Source of the DNA: Burkholderiaceae bacterium
Lineage (GTDB): Bacteria; Pseudomonadota; Gammaproteobacteria; Burkholderiales; Burkholderiaceae_E
Assembly (NCBI GenBank): GCA_024641185.1
Contig: JAHEDO010000001.1
Location: forward strand, 1 to 39,278
Reading direction: 5' to 3'
Length of the DNA: 39,278 bases
The translations under genes and the position numbers were made by a program. Positions 10,279-21,508 of the stretch are shown piece by piece. Position 1 is the stretch's first letter. The number at the start of each line of letters is the position of its first letter. Under the pieces are notes generated by a model. It was not told where the DNA came from and searched no databases. It saw only the letters and a program-made list of their open reading frames with translations.

Positions 10279-12633
10279 ATGAACGGAATCAACGGGACCG
10301 CATCGAGCGTCGCAATCGCCGCGGCGCTCGCCGCGGCGCTCGCCGGGGCGGGTGGCGCCCAAGCGCAGACGGGGCCCGCTCCGGGCTCCGCGCCGCGATC
10401 TTCTCCCGGCGCTGCGGCCGAGTCTGCCGCCGCCGGCAACTTCCAGGGCCTCGTGCCGGTCCAGGTGACGGCGACCCGCTCTCCGGCCTCGGTGCTCGGC
10501 GTGCCGGCCAGCGTATCGGTCGTCGACGCGCAGGAACTCGAGCAGCGCGCGCCGGTGCGATTGGGCGACGCGATCGCCGACGTGCCCGGCGTCTATGTCC
10601 GCGGTGCCGCGCTGGGCGTCACGTACCCCGGTTCCGGCCAGGCGGTGCTGTCGCTGCGGGGCATTCCGCGCACGCCGCGCACGCTGGTGATGATCGACGG
10701 CCAGCCGGTGAACAACGCGCTCACGGGCGGGATCAACGTCGCCGGCATCCCGATGGGAAGTGTCGAGCGGGTCGAGGTGGTTCGCGGGCCGTATTCCGCG
10801 CTGTACGGCGGCGCGGCGATGGGAGGGGTTGTCAACTTCATCACCGGGACTCCGGACGTGCCGTTCACCGAAGTGCGGGCCGGCGCCGGCAATCTTCGCC
10901 AGCGCGGCGCCGCGATCGTGCATCGCCGGCGCTACGAGAGCGGGCTGGGTGTCGCGCTGTCGGCGGGTTATCGCGAGAGCGATGGCGATTACGACGGCAA
11001 CTACGTCGTCAAGTCGCAGGCTCGCGGAACGGTGCCCGCCGCGGAGCCGGTGACGGGCGTGCGACCGACCTCGGATCCCAACGGCTCGGCGCGCTACTGG
11101 GTTGGAACGCAGGGCGCACGCCCCTGGTCGCAGAGCAACGCGCAATTCACCTTGCATTTTTCGCCGACGACCGCGACGAAGCTGGCGGCCGGGGTGGGCT
11201 GGGCCGACTACTCGGTCGGCTATGCGAGCCCGACCAGCTTCCTGCGCAACGCCGCGGACGGGACGGTCTCGTCCGGCAGGGTGGGGTTCGACGACGCCGG
11301 CACGACGCGGCAGCTGTCTCTGGCCGAGACCGACTGGTTCACCGCGACGCCGGCCGGCGAGCGCGACGTCCGCGTGTTCGCGCGCGCCGAGCACCGCTTC
11401 GAAGGGGGCGCCGAGCTCAAAGCGCAACTCGCCACGCTGCGCCACAACCTGTACTTCGCGCAGGCCACCCCAGGAGCGGCGAGCTACGACAGCGGCCCGG
11501 GCAACCTGACCGATCAGCCGAACCAGCGCACCGACGGCGAGCTGTCGCTGCGCCGCCCGATGTCGCTGAACTGGGTGCTGACTGGCGGCGTGTCGATCAA
11601 CCACAGCACGCTCGACCGGCAGACGCAGGCGCTGTCCAACTGGCGGGAGACGAACACCACCGGAGCGCAGCTCAGCGCCGACGGCGGCCGCTCCGACAAT
11701 ACCGCGCTCTTCGTCCAGAGCGAGCACTACTTCGACCACGGGCTGACCGGCTATCTGGGTGTTCGCTACGACCGTTTCGAGACCGAAGGGTACGCCTCCA
11801 GGGGTACGGCACCGACGTTCGACGAGAGTTACCCCGCCCGCAGTTTCGACCAGTTCAGCCCCAAGTTCGCGCTCGTCTGGGAAGCGCGGCGCTGGCTGTC
11901 GCTGCGCGCGTCTTACGGCCAGGGGTTCCGGCCGCCCGCGCTCTTCGACCTCTACGGCCTGAGCGTGATCGCCGCCGGTCCGAGCACACTGGTCCTGGAG
12001 CCCTCTCCAGGCCTGGTGCCCGAGCGGGTTCGCGCCTTCGAACTCGGCGCGGACATGGCCTTCGCCGGGGGGGCGCGCGCGTCCGCGACGCTCTACCGAC
12101 AGCGGCTCGAAGACCTGGTCTATCGCCGCACCTTGCCCGGCAGCACGCCGACCGTCACCCGGACCGCCGCCGAGAACGTCGGGGAGGCGGATGTCGACGG
12201 GCTGGAGGCCAGCGTCCGCTGGCCGCTGCCACCCCCCGGCCTGCGGGTCTTCGGCGCGCTCACGCACCAGTTTCGCTACAAGATCAGCAGCAACGACGCG
12301 GCACCCGAGACGGTCGGCAAGAAGCTGACCGACGTGCCCGGGACCACCTGGTCGGCCGGTCTCGAGTTCGACCGCAGTCCGTGGTCCGGGCTGCTCGCGG
12401 TGCGCCATGTCGGCCACGTGTTCGGCTCGGGCGACGACATGAACCTCGACACCGTCCAGGGCGTCTACGGTTCCTTCGACAGTTACACGGTGGTGACGGC
12501 GCGCGCGGGCTGGCGCATCGACGGCCACTGGCGCCTGAATCTGAGCATCGACAACCTGACCGGCCGCGAGTACTTCGTGTCGACTCGACAGCCGGGTCGC
12601 ACCTTCTACGCGGAGGTCGTCTGGAATCCATGA
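10279..12633 (+). CDS. TonB-dependent outer membrane receptor
   Basis: Signal peptide; plug 'VQVTATRSPASVLGVPASVSVVDAQELEQ', 'VLSLRGIPRTPRTLVMIDGQPVNNA', 'VERVEVVRGPYSALYGGAAMGGVVNFITG'; C-terminal 'LNLSIDNLTGREYFVSTRQPGRTFYAEVVWNP'. Confidence 0.95.
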   Translation: MNGINGTASSVAIAAALAAALAGAGGAQAQTGPAPGSAPRSSPGAAAESAAAGNFQGLVPVQVTATRSPASVLGVPASVSVVDAQELEQRAPVRLGDAIADVPGVYVRGAALGVTYPGSGQAVLSLRGIPRTPRTLVMIDGQPVNNALTGGINVAGIPMGSVERVEVVRGPYSALYGGAAMGGVVNFITGTPDVPFTEVRAGAGNLRQRGAAIVHRRRYESGLGVALSAGYRESDGDYDGNYVVKSQARGTVPAAEPVTGVRPTSDPNGSARYWVGTQGARPWSQSNAQFTLHFSPTTATKLAAGVGWADYSVGYASPTSFLRNAADGTVSSGRVGFDDAGTTRQLSLAETDWFTATPAGERDVRVFARAEHRFEGGAELKAQLATLRHNLYFAQATPGAASYDSGPGNLTDQPNQRTDGELSLRRPMSLNWVLTGGVSINHSTLDRQTQALSNWRETNTTGAQLSADGGRSDNTALFVQSEHYFDHGLTGYLGVRYDRFETEGYASRGTAPTFDESYPARSFDQFSPKFALVWEARRWLSLRASYGQGFRPPALFDLYGLSVIAAGPSTLVLEPSPGLVPERVRAFELGADMAFAGGARASATLYRQRLEDLVYRRTLPGSTPTVTRTAAENVGEADVDGLEASVRWPLPPPGLRVFGALTHQFRYKISSNDAAPETVGKKLTDVPGTTWSAGLEFDRSPWSGLLAVRHVGHVFGSGDDMNLDTVQGVYGSFDSYTVVTARAGWRIDGHWRLNLSIDNLTGREYFVSTRQPGRTFYAEVVWNP

Positions 12634-12676
12634 GCCACGCTCGGCCGCTCGGCATCGGGCGCCAGCGCCTCGCGCG

Positions 12677-13597
12677 TCATCCCGTCGACAGGAACAGCCA
12701 CACCGGGATCGCGACAAGCGACGCGAGGGTCGACACCGTCACCAGGAAGGCGACGTACCGGCCGTCGCCGCCCATGCGGCTCGCGAGGACGTAGGCCGCC
12801 GGCGCGGTCGGCATCGACGCGTACATCACCGCCATCGTGAGCGGCAGTGCCTGCAGGCCCAGCGCGCGTCCGATCAGCAAGGCGGTCATCGGCATCGCCA
12901 CCAGTTTGGTCGCGGTGAACCAGAGCGCGAGCGTGATCGCGCTGCGACGCTGACGTGCGTCGGTGTCCGGCCTTGCCTCCAGGCGAAGCCCGGCGCCCAC
13001 GCATAGCAGGCCGAGGCTCAACGCGGCCTGGCCGAGCCGCAGCAGCGTCGCGTCGACCGGTTCGGGCAGCTTCAGGCCGGTGCTCTTGGTCAGCAGCGCC
13101 ATCACCGTGGCGATCACCAGCGGATTGCGCGCGATCTCGCGCAGCACGCCGGTGCCCGAGTGGCGCGCCAGCGCCAGGACAGCGGCGAAGTTGGCCGGCG
13201 GCACCACGAAGCCGACGATCAGCGCGCACAGCGACAGGCCTTCGCTGCCGCCGATGCGAAGCGCCAATGCCAGCGTGATGTAGGTATTGAAGCGGAACGC
13301 GCACTGCACGCCCGAGGCGAACAGCGACTCCACCGGGCGCAGGATCGGCCGGGCGGCGAAGCCGAGCGCGATCCCCAGGGCGAACGCGCCGAGCGCCGCG
13401 GCAAGCATCGGCAGCGATTCACCGGCCGACAGCGGGTTTCGCACGATCGCGCCGAACAGCAGCGCCGGAAACAGCACGAAGTAGACCAGCCGCTCGGCCC
13501 CGGCCCAGAAGTCCGCCGACAGGCGGGCGTATCGATAGAGCAGCCAGCCCAGGGCGATCAGCGCGAGGTCGGGGAAGAGGATGGCCGGGATGTTCAC
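12677..13597 (-). CDS. AEC (auxin efflux carrier) family transporter
   Basis: About ten TM segments, 'GVQCAFRFNTYITLALA', 'MAVMYASMPTAPAAYVLASRMGGD' typical of AEC permeases. Confidence 0.88.
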   Translation of the reverse strand: MNIPAILFPDLALIALGWLLYRYARLSADFWAGAERLVYFVLFPALLFGAIVRNPLSAGESLPMLAAALGAFALGIALGFAARPILRPVESLFASGVQCAFRFNTYITLALALRIGGSEGLSLCALIVGFVVPPANFAAVLALARHSGTGVLREIARNPLVIATVMALLTKSTGLKLPEPVDATLLRLGQAALSLGLLCVGAGLRLEARPDTDARQRRSAITLALWFTATKLVAMPMTALLIGRALGLQALPLTMAVMYASMPTAPAAYVLASRMGGDGRYVAFLVTVSTLASLVAIPVWLFLSTG

Positions 13598-13715
13598 CGC
13601 GCGCAGTCTAGCAACCCGCGCCGGGGCGCGCGCCGCGGCAGCGGGTTCAGGTCGGACCCGTGATCGTCGCGGTTCGGCCCGTCACGGCATGCCGGTTGGC
13701 ATTACGATGCAACCG

Positions 13716-14660
13716 ATGGCGTCCGATAACCCACGCGTTCGACGCGAAGGTGCAGCAGCCGCGGCGACCGCGCCCGAGCTGTCGGGCGTCGACGCCTTCT
13801 GCGAAGCGCTGCTGCTCGAAGACGGCCTTTCGCGCAACACGCTGGCCGCGTACCGTCGCGACCTGGTGCTGCTCGCGAAATGGCTGCGCGAGGAGCGGGC
13901 GGTCGGCCTCGACGATGCCGGCGCGACCGACCTGCAAGCCTATATCGCCGCGCGTCACTCCGGTTCGCGGCCGACGAGCAGCAACCGCAGGCTGACCGTG
14001 TTCCGCCGCTACTATCGGTGGCGCGTGCGCCAGGGGCTGCGGGACTCGGACCCGACGGTGAGCATCCGATCGGCGCGCCAGCCGCCGCGCTTTCCCAAGA
14101 CGCTGTCCGAGGCGCAGGTCGAGGCCTTGCTCGGCGCGCCCGATCTCGACGCGCCGCTCGGGGTGCGCGATCGCACGATGCTCGAAGTGATCTACGCGAC
14201 CGGGCTGCGGGTCAGTGAACTGGTCGGCCTGCGCACCGTCGAGGTCGGGTTGAACGAGGGCGTCGTCCGGGTGGTCGGCAAGGGCGACAAGGAGCGGATG
14301 GTGCCGCTGGGCGAGGAGGCGAGGCACTGGATCGAGCGCTACCTCGCCGGCGCCCGGCGTGAACTGCTCGGCGGCGCAGCCGCGGACGCGCTGTTCGTCA
14401 CCCGGCGCGGCGGGCCGATGACCCGGCAGATGTTCTGGACGCTGGTCAAGCGCTACGCCATCCTCGCCGGCGTCACCGCGCCGCTGTCCCCGCATTCGCT
14501 GCGCCACGCGTTCGCGACCCATCTGCTCAATCACGGCGCCGATCTGCGGGTCGTGCAGCTGCTGCTCGGCCACGCCGACATCTCGACGACGCAGATCTAT
14601 ACGCACATCGCGCGCGAGCGGCTGAAGTCGCTGCACGCGACACACCACCCGCGGGGTTGA
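13716..14660 (+). CDS. xerD: Site-specific tyrosine recombinase XerD
   Basis: 'SRNTLAAYRRDL', 'IYATGLRVSELVGL', 'VVGKGDKERMVPLG', 'SPHSLRHAFATHLLNHGADLRVVQLLLGHADISTTQIYTHIARERLKSLHATHHPRG'. Confidence 0.94.
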   Translation: MASDNPRVRREGAAAAATAPELSGVDAFCEALLLEDGLSRNTLAAYRRDLVLLAKWLREERAVGLDDAGATDLQAYIAARHSGSRPTSSNRRLTVFRRYYRWRVRQGLRDSDPTVSIRSARQPPRFPKTLSEAQVEALLGAPDLDAPLGVRDRTMLEVIYATGLRVSELVGLRTVEVGLNEGVVRVVGKGDKERMVPLGEEARHWIERYLAGARRELLGGAAADALFVTRRGGPMTRQMFWTLVKRYAILAGVTAPLSPHSLRHAFATHLLNHGADLRVVQLLLGHADISTTQIYTHIARERLKSLHATHHPRG

Positions 14661-14750
14661 GACGATGCTCGCGCGGGGACCCGAGCCTGCCGCGGGGCGC
14701 CCGGGAGGCAGTGCGAGCGTGACGTCGCGACGTCGTTCAGAGGATTGCCG

Positions 14751-15623
14751 ATGAGTGGATTTGCGCAGGAGATGCTCGCACTGGTCGAGCGGGTGTTCGA
14801 GTCGCTGTCGCCGCCGCCGGTTCGCGCGCTGCACCTGCCGCCGAAATTCACCCCGGGGTCCAAGGACGGGGAGTTCTGCGCGCTCGAGCTCGCCGACGGG
14901 TCGATCGGCCTGAGCTACGCGCTGCTGACGGGCGCGCAGGAGGCGCTGGCATCGCAGCGCTCGCTGCTGGACGTCGCGGGCATGCCCGCGCTCGAGCTCG
15001 CCCGGCGATACGGCAGCGAGCGCGCGTTGCCCAGGGCGCTGGGGCTGGCCGCGATCAACGCGCTGTCGCAGCACCTGTTTCGCCGCGCGGGCTACCCGCT
15101 CGCGACCACCGCCAATTCGCTCGGCCTGCTCGATCCGAAGCCCGGCGAGGTCGTCGGCATGGTCGGACTGTTCCCGCCGCTCACCCGCCGGATCCTCGCG
15201 GCCGGCGCGTCGCTGGTTGTCGTCGAGCTCGACCCGTCGCTCGTCGGCGAGCGCGAGGGCTACCGGGTCACGCTCGATCATCGCGAACTGCGGCGCTGCG
15301 ACAAGGTCCTGTCGACGACGACGCTGATGCTCAACGACACGCTCGACGAAGTGATCGCCGCCTGCGCGCACGCGCGCGCACTCGTGCTGGTGGGCCCGGG
15401 CGGCGGCTGTCTCCCCGATCCGCTCTTCGCCCGCGGCGTCAGTGCGCTGGGCGGGACTGCGATCGTCGACCGTGACGGGTTCGTGGGAGCGCTCACCCGC
15501 GGCGAGGCCTGGGGCGCGCACGCGCGCAAGTACATGATCGCGCGCGACGCCTATCCGGGAGTCGATGCGCTGCTCGAGCGCGCGCGCGCCGGGGGCGCGG
15601 TCGGCCCGCAGCCGTCGCGCTGA
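14751..15623 (+). CDS. DUF364/DUF4213 (putative heavy-metal chelation) domain protein
   Basis: 'EFCALELADGSIGLSYALL' (DUF4213-like) and 'GEVVGMVGLFPPLTRRI...LVVVELDPS...STTTLMLNDTLDEVIAACAHARALVLVGPGGGCLPDPLFARGVSALGGTAIVD' (DUF364-like). Confidence 0.75.
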   Translation: MSGFAQEMLALVERVFESLSPPPVRALHLPPKFTPGSKDGEFCALELADGSIGLSYALLTGAQEALASQRSLLDVAGMPALELARRYGSERALPRALGLAAINALSQHLFRRAGYPLATTANSLGLLDPKPGEVVGMVGLFPPLTRRILAAGASLVVVELDPSLVGEREGYRVTLDHRELRRCDKVLSTTTLMLNDTLDEVIAACAHARALVLVGPGGGCLPDPLFARGVSALGGTAIVDRDGFVGALTRGEAWGAHARKYMIARDAYPGVDALLERARAGGAVGPQPSR

Positions 15624-15654
15624 CCGGCGGCGGGCGCAGCGACGCCGCGTCGCC

Positions 15655-16551
15655 TCAGCCGAGTTCGTCGGCGATCGGATTCACGAGCCGTCCGACGCCC
15701 GGAACCTCGACCTCGACCATGTCCCCGGGCACCAGCCATTTCGGCGGGTCGAAGCGCGCACCTGCCCCGGTCGGCGTACCCGTCGCGATCAGGTCGCCCG
15801 GCTTGAGCAGCATGAACGTGGAGATGTAGGCGATCAGCGCGGTGAACGGAAACATCATCCTCGCCGTGTTGTCGTGCTGGCGCTGCTCGCCGTTCACCCG
15901 CGTGGTCACCGTCATGTCGGCGAAGTCCGGGCATTCGTCTGCGGTGACGATCCACGGACCCAGCGCCCCGCTGGCGACGAAGTTCTTGCCCTGCGTCACG
16001 TTGAACTTGCCGTGGCGCAGCCAGTCGCGGATGGTTCCCTCGTTCATGATCGTCAGGCCGGCGACGTGCTCGCGCGCGCGCGCCGGATCGATCCTTCTGC
16101 CCATCTTGCCGATCACGACGACGATCTCGCCCTCGTAGTCGAGCTGCTCCGACTCCGGCGGACGAAGGATCGGCTCGCCGTGCGCGACCAGAGAATCGGG
16201 CGTGCGCACGAACAGGCTGGGGTATTTCGGTGCCTGCGCGCCGTCCCGGTATTCCTCGTTGCGTTCCGCGTAGTTCACGCCGACGCACAGGATCTTCTCG
16301 GGGTACGGCACCGGGCGCGCGAGCCTGACGTCGGACAGCGCGAAATCCGCTTCCGAAGAGCTCGCGATGCGCCGCGCCGCTTCCATGTCTGCGGCTTCGA
16401 GAAACGCTCGCAGCGTCGTGTGCTGCGGCAGACGTCGACCCAGATCGACGACGCCCGCCGTCGGCGCGAAGCCCTGTCCTCGCGGGCTCGCGTCGCCGAC
16501 GACCGCACCCCACGAGGTTCTGCCGGTATGCTCGAAACTGATCAGCTTCAT
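15655..16551 (-). CDS. Fumarylacetoacetate hydrolase family protein (HpaG-like)
   Basis: 'ILCVGVNYAERNEEY', 'LDYEGEIVVVIGKMGRRI', 'TIMNEGTIRDWLRHGKFNVTQGKNFVASGALGPWIVTADE', 'GDLIATGTPTGAGARFDPPKWL'. Start Met 16551. Confidence 0.93.
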   Translation of the reverse strand: MKLISFEHTGRTSWGAVVGDASPRGQGFAPTAGVVDLGRRLPQHTTLRAFLEAADMEAARRIASSSEADFALSDVRLARPVPYPEKILCVGVNYAERNEEYRDGAQAPKYPSLFVRTPDSLVAHGEPILRPPESEQLDYEGEIVVVIGKMGRRIDPARAREHVAGLTIMNEGTIRDWLRHGKFNVTQGKNFVASGALGPWIVTADECPDFADMTVTTRVNGEQRQHDNTARMMFPFTALIAYISTFMLLKPGDLIATGTPTGAGARFDPPKWLVPGDMVEVEVPGVGRLVNPIADELG

Positions 16552-16736
16552 CCTTCGGTGCTCCGCTGCAATGGGTTCCTGGCGCGAAACCGCGTGATAA
16601 TCGGCGGGTCCGAGCCTGGCAGGCGCGTGAGCGTCTGCGCTGCGGGGTCCTCGGGCGACGCGCGATGGCCGTGGTCCCGGGACGCCGCAGCCGGGCTCGC
16701 GGGTGCGATTTCTCGGTGCCAACGGGATTGATTCGA

Positions 16737-17441
16737 ATGCCAAGTGATTCTCGCACGAGCAACGCCGACCCTCGCCCTCGCCGGGCGCTGCTGGCGGGGG
16801 CCAGCGGACTGGTGGGCAGCGCGCTGCTGAAGATGCTGCTGAACAGCGATGCGTACTCCAGCGTCTGCGTACTGGCGCGCCGCGAGTTGCCGTTGTCCGA
16901 TCCCCGGCTGAGTCTGCGCTTGGTCGATTTCGACGATCTCGAAGAGCTGCCGGACTTTCCCGCGGTCGACGACGTGTACTGCTGCCTCGGCACCACCATC
17001 CGCGCGGCGGGTTCGCGGGCGGCATTTCGCCGCGTCGATCTCGACTACGTGGCCGAACTGTCGCGCACGGCGCAGCGCGAGGGCGCGACCCGCCTGGCGG
17101 TGGTCTCGGCGATGGGCGCGGACTCCCGCTCGAAGGTCTTCTACAACCGCGTCAAGGGCGACATGGAGACCGTGGTCTGCGCGCTCGGCTACGAGTCGGT
17201 CACCATCGTGCGGCCGTCGCTGCTCGTCGGCGACCGGACCGAAAGGCGCACCGGAGAGCGGATCGCACTGGCGATCGCGCAGCCGATCAGCGCGCTGATC
17301 CCGGGGAGGTATCGGCCGATCGCTGCGAGCGCGGTGGCGCGCGCCATGGTGCATTTTCAGCTCGAAGGCCGACCCGGTCCGCGCGTCGTCGAATCGGGGC
17401 GGCTCCAGCATTTCGTCGAATCGAACGCGGGCGCGCGGTGA
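16737..17441 (+). CDS. NAD(P)-binding oxidoreductase (TIP30/epimerase-like)
   Basis: 'ALLAGASGLVGSALLKMLL', 'DDVYCCLGTTIRAAGSRAAFRRVDLDYV', 'VSAMGADSRSKVFYNRVKGDME'. Confidence 0.85.
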   Translation: MPSDSRTSNADPRPRRALLAGASGLVGSALLKMLLNSDAYSSVCVLARRELPLSDPRLSLRLVDFDDLEELPDFPAVDDVYCCLGTTIRAAGSRAAFRRVDLDYVAELSRTAQREGATRLAVVSAMGADSRSKVFYNRVKGDMETVVCALGYESVTIVRPSLLVGDRTERRTGERIALAIAQPISALIPGRYRPIAASAVARAMVHFQLEGRPGPRVVESGRLQHFVESNAGAR

Positions 17442-17489
17442 TCCGCGACACCCTGCAACCCGCAATCCGGAAACTCCAACCGAGGCCCC

Positions 17490-17765
17490 ATGAACGCAAA
17501 ACCCACCCTTCAGATCGATGATGCGCGCGTGATCGTGACCCGCTGGGACTTCGCCCCCGGCGCGGATACCGGTCATCACGTACACGGACACGACTACGTG
17601 GTCGTGCCGCTGACTACCGGCACGCTGCGGCTCGAAGAACCCGGCGGAGTGCGGGACGTGCAACTGCAGGCGGGGGTTTCCTACGCCCGGCCGGCCGGCG
17701 TCGCGCACAACGTGATCAACGCCAACGCCTTCCCGTTCAGCTTCGTCGAGATCGAACTGAAGTAG
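17490..17765 (+). CDS. Cupin-domain protein
   Basis: 91 aa, 'WDFAPGADTGHHVHGHDYVVVPLTTGTLRLEEPGG' and 'AGVSYARPAGVAHNVINA' cupin motifs. Confidence 0.8.
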   Translation: MNAKPTLQIDDARVIVTRWDFAPGADTGHHVHGHDYVVVPLTTGTLRLEEPGGVRDVQLQAGVSYARPAGVAHNVINANAFPFSFVEIELK

Positions 17766-17808
17766 GCTTGGCGCCGGCGCGGCCGGCCCGGCCGCGGGAG
17801 ATCGAGCA

Positions 17809-18212
17809 ATGCCCCATATCGTCATCGAGTATTCGGCGAACATCCGCGATCGGATCGCCCTCGAGCAGCTGATCGAGCGACTGCACACGACCGCCATCGG
17901 TACGGGCGTCTTCCCGCTGGGCGGCACGCGCACGCGCGCGGCCGAACGCGCCCACTATCGGATCGCCGACGGGCATCCGGACAACGGTTTCGTGCATGTC
18001 ACGATGCGCGTGGGTCACGGCAGGGACGCCGGCACCAAGATGCGCGCGGCGCAGACCGTGTTCGAGGCGCTCTGCGAACACCTCGCGCCGCTCTTCGAGG
18101 CGGCGCCGCTGGGCATCTCCTTCGAGGTGCAGGAACTGGATCCGGTGCTGAATTTCAAGAAGAACAACCTGCACGATTACGTGAGTGCCCGCCAGATGGG
18201 CAGGGAGAGACC

Positions 18213-18216
<4 letters not shown>
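17809..18216 (+). CDS. hpaF: 5-carboxymethyl-2-hydroxymuconate delta-isomerase
   Basis: Starts 'MPHIVIEYSANIRDR' (Pro-1 tautomerase), 'GHGRDAGTKMRAAQTVFEAL', 'LGISFEVQELDPVLNFKKNNLHDYV'. Confidence 0.92.
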
Positions 18217-19778
<1,562 letters not shown>

Positions 19779-19817
19779 GCCGGCGCCGGCACGCGGAAGA
19801 CGACGGGAGGACCGAAG

Positions 19818-20672
19818 ATGGGCAGGCTCGCACTCGCGGCAAAGGTCACGCACGTTCCCTCGATGTACCTGTCGGAACTGCCGGGGCCTCACCACGGTTG
19901 CCGGCAGCCGGCGATCGACGGCCACTTCGAGATCGGCCGCCGCTGCAAGGCGCTCGGCGTCGACACCGTGGTGGTGTTCGACGTCCACTGGCTGGTGAAC
20001 GCGGGGTACCACGTCAACTGCGCGCCGAGCTTCAAGGGCGTGTACACCAGCAACGAGCTGCCGCACTTCATACGGAACATGCCCTACGACTACCAGGGCA
20101 ACCCGGAGCTCGGCCGTTTGATCGCCGAGACGGCGACCGAGGACGGGGTGTTCACGCGCGCGCATGACGCGACCACGCTCGACATCGAGTACGGGACGCT
20201 GGTGCCGATGCGCTACATGCACATGGACCCGGCGAACCGTTTCAAGGTGGTGTCGATCGCGGCCTGGTGCAACTGGCACAAGCTGGAGACGAGCCGGCGC
20301 TTCGGCGCGGCGCTGCGCCGCGCGATCGAGCAGAAGTACGACGGCACGGTCGCCGTGCTCGCCAGCGGCTCCTTGTCGCATCGCTTCAACGACGACGGCA
20401 GTCCGGAGGCGTCGATGCACGAGATCAGCGACGAGTTCTTCCGCCAGGTCGACCTGCGCGTGGTGGACCTGTGGGAGCGGGGCGACTGGAAGACCTTCGT
20501 CAGGATGCTGCCCGAATACGCGGTGCGCTGTGTCGGCGAGGGGCACATGCACGACACCGCGATGCTCCTCGGCATGCTGGGATGGGACGCGTACGACCGG
20601 CCGGCAGAGGTGGTCACCCCGTACTTCGCCAGTTCCGGCACCGGCCAGATCAACGCGATCTTTCCGGTCTGA
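19818..20672 (+). CDS. hpaD: 3,4-dihydroxyphenylacetate 2,3-dioxygenase
   Basis: 'MGRLALAAKVTHVPSMYLSELPGPHHGCRQPAIDGHFEIGRRC', 'VVFDVHWLVNAGYHVNCAPSFKGVYTSNELPHFI', 'VAVLASGSLSHRF', 'GEGHMHDTAMLLGMLGWD', 'SSGTGQINAIFPV' (LigB-type HpaD). Confidence 0.95.
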   Translation: MGRLALAAKVTHVPSMYLSELPGPHHGCRQPAIDGHFEIGRRCKALGVDTVVVFDVHWLVNAGYHVNCAPSFKGVYTSNELPHFIRNMPYDYQGNPELGRLIAETATEDGVFTRAHDATTLDIEYGTLVPMRYMHMDPANRFKVVSIAAWCNWHKLETSRRFGAALRRAIEQKYDGTVAVLASGSLSHRFNDDGSPEASMHEISDEFFRQVDLRVVDLWERGDWKTFVRMLPEYAVRCVGEGHMHDTAMLLGMLGWDAYDRPAEVVTPYFASSGTGQINAIFPV

Positions 20673-20691
20673 CGAAAAAGAGAGAGTTTCG

Positions 20692-21492
20692 ATGAACACC
20701 ACCTTCACCGCGCCATCGGCGGCGAACATCGACCCGGCCGAACGGGCGCTGCGCGTCGAACTGGCCGCCTGCTACCGGATCTTCGCCATGCTGGACTGGA
20801 CCGAACTGATCTACAACCACATCACCGTTCGCATCCCCGGGCCCGAGCGGCATTTCCTGATCAATCCCTTCGGGCTGCACTACAGCGAGGTCACCGCGTC
20901 GAACCTGGTGCGCATCGATCTGCAGGGCAGGGTCGTGGGTCATTCCGACTGGCCGGTGAATCCGGCGGGTTTCACGGTGCACGCCGCGATCCACGCGGGC
21001 ATCGAAGGTGCCCACTGCGTGATGCACACCCACACCACCGCGGGCATGGCGGTGGCCTGCAGCCGTGCCGGCCTGTCGATGAGCAACTTCTACAGTGCGC
21101 AGCTCAACGGCAAGCTCGCGTACCACGACTTCGAAGGCATCACCCTGCACGCCGACGAGGGGCCGCGCCTCGTGGGCCACATCGGCGACAAGCCGGCGGT
21201 GATCCTGCGCAACCACGGGCTGCTGGCCTGGGGCGACACCATCCACCGAAGCTTCGCGATCCTCTGGCTTCTGAATCGCGCCTGCGAAATCCAGCTCGCC
21301 TCGACCTCGATGGGGCCCGTGATCGAGATCCCCGAGGACGTCCAGCGCAAGTGCACGGCGGATTCGCTGCAGTTCGACGCGCGATTCGGTGCGGGGCGCG
21401 ACATGTTCGACGCGCGATTCGGTGCGGGGCGCGACATGTTCGACGCGCTGATGAGGCTGGTCGACCGGATCGACCCGTCGTACCGGCACTGA
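20692..21492 (+). CDS. Class II aldolase/adducin family protein
   Basis: 'YNHITVRIPGPERHFLINPFG', 'HAAIHAGIEGAHCVMHTHTTAGMAVAC', 'ILRNHGLLAWGDT' metal-binding motifs. Confidence 0.92.
   Translation: MNTTFTAPSAANIDPAERALRVELAACYRIFAMLDWTELIYNHITVRIPGPERHFLINPFGLHYSEVTASNLVRIDLQGRVVGHSDWPVNPAGFTVHAAIHAGIEGAHCVMHTHTTAGMAVACSRAGLSMSNFYSAQLNGKLAYHDFEGITLHADEGPRLVGHIGDKPAVILRNHGLLAWGDTIHRSFAILWLLNRACEIQLASTSMGPVIEIPEDVQRKCTADSLQFDARFGAGRDMFDARFGAGRDMFDALMRLVDRIDPSYRH
21373..21438 (+). repeat. Perfect 33-bp in-frame tandem duplication (x2, plus 9 nt of a third copy)
   Basis: ttcgacgcgcgattcggtgcggggcgcgacatg repeated exactly at 21373-21405 and 21406-21438, encoding FDARFGAGRDM twice. Confidence 0.97.
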
Positions 21493-21508
21493 GATGGAGC
21501 CACGAACA

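Noticed and set aside
10254-12794. 846-aa forward ORF in another frame over the TonB receptor
   Set aside because: Arg-rich shadow frame; the 10279-12633 frame carries signal peptide, plug and barrel motifs.
13647-15521. 624-aa antisense ORF over xerD and the DUF364 gene
   Set aside because: Spans two well-supported forward genes; no domain recognisable.
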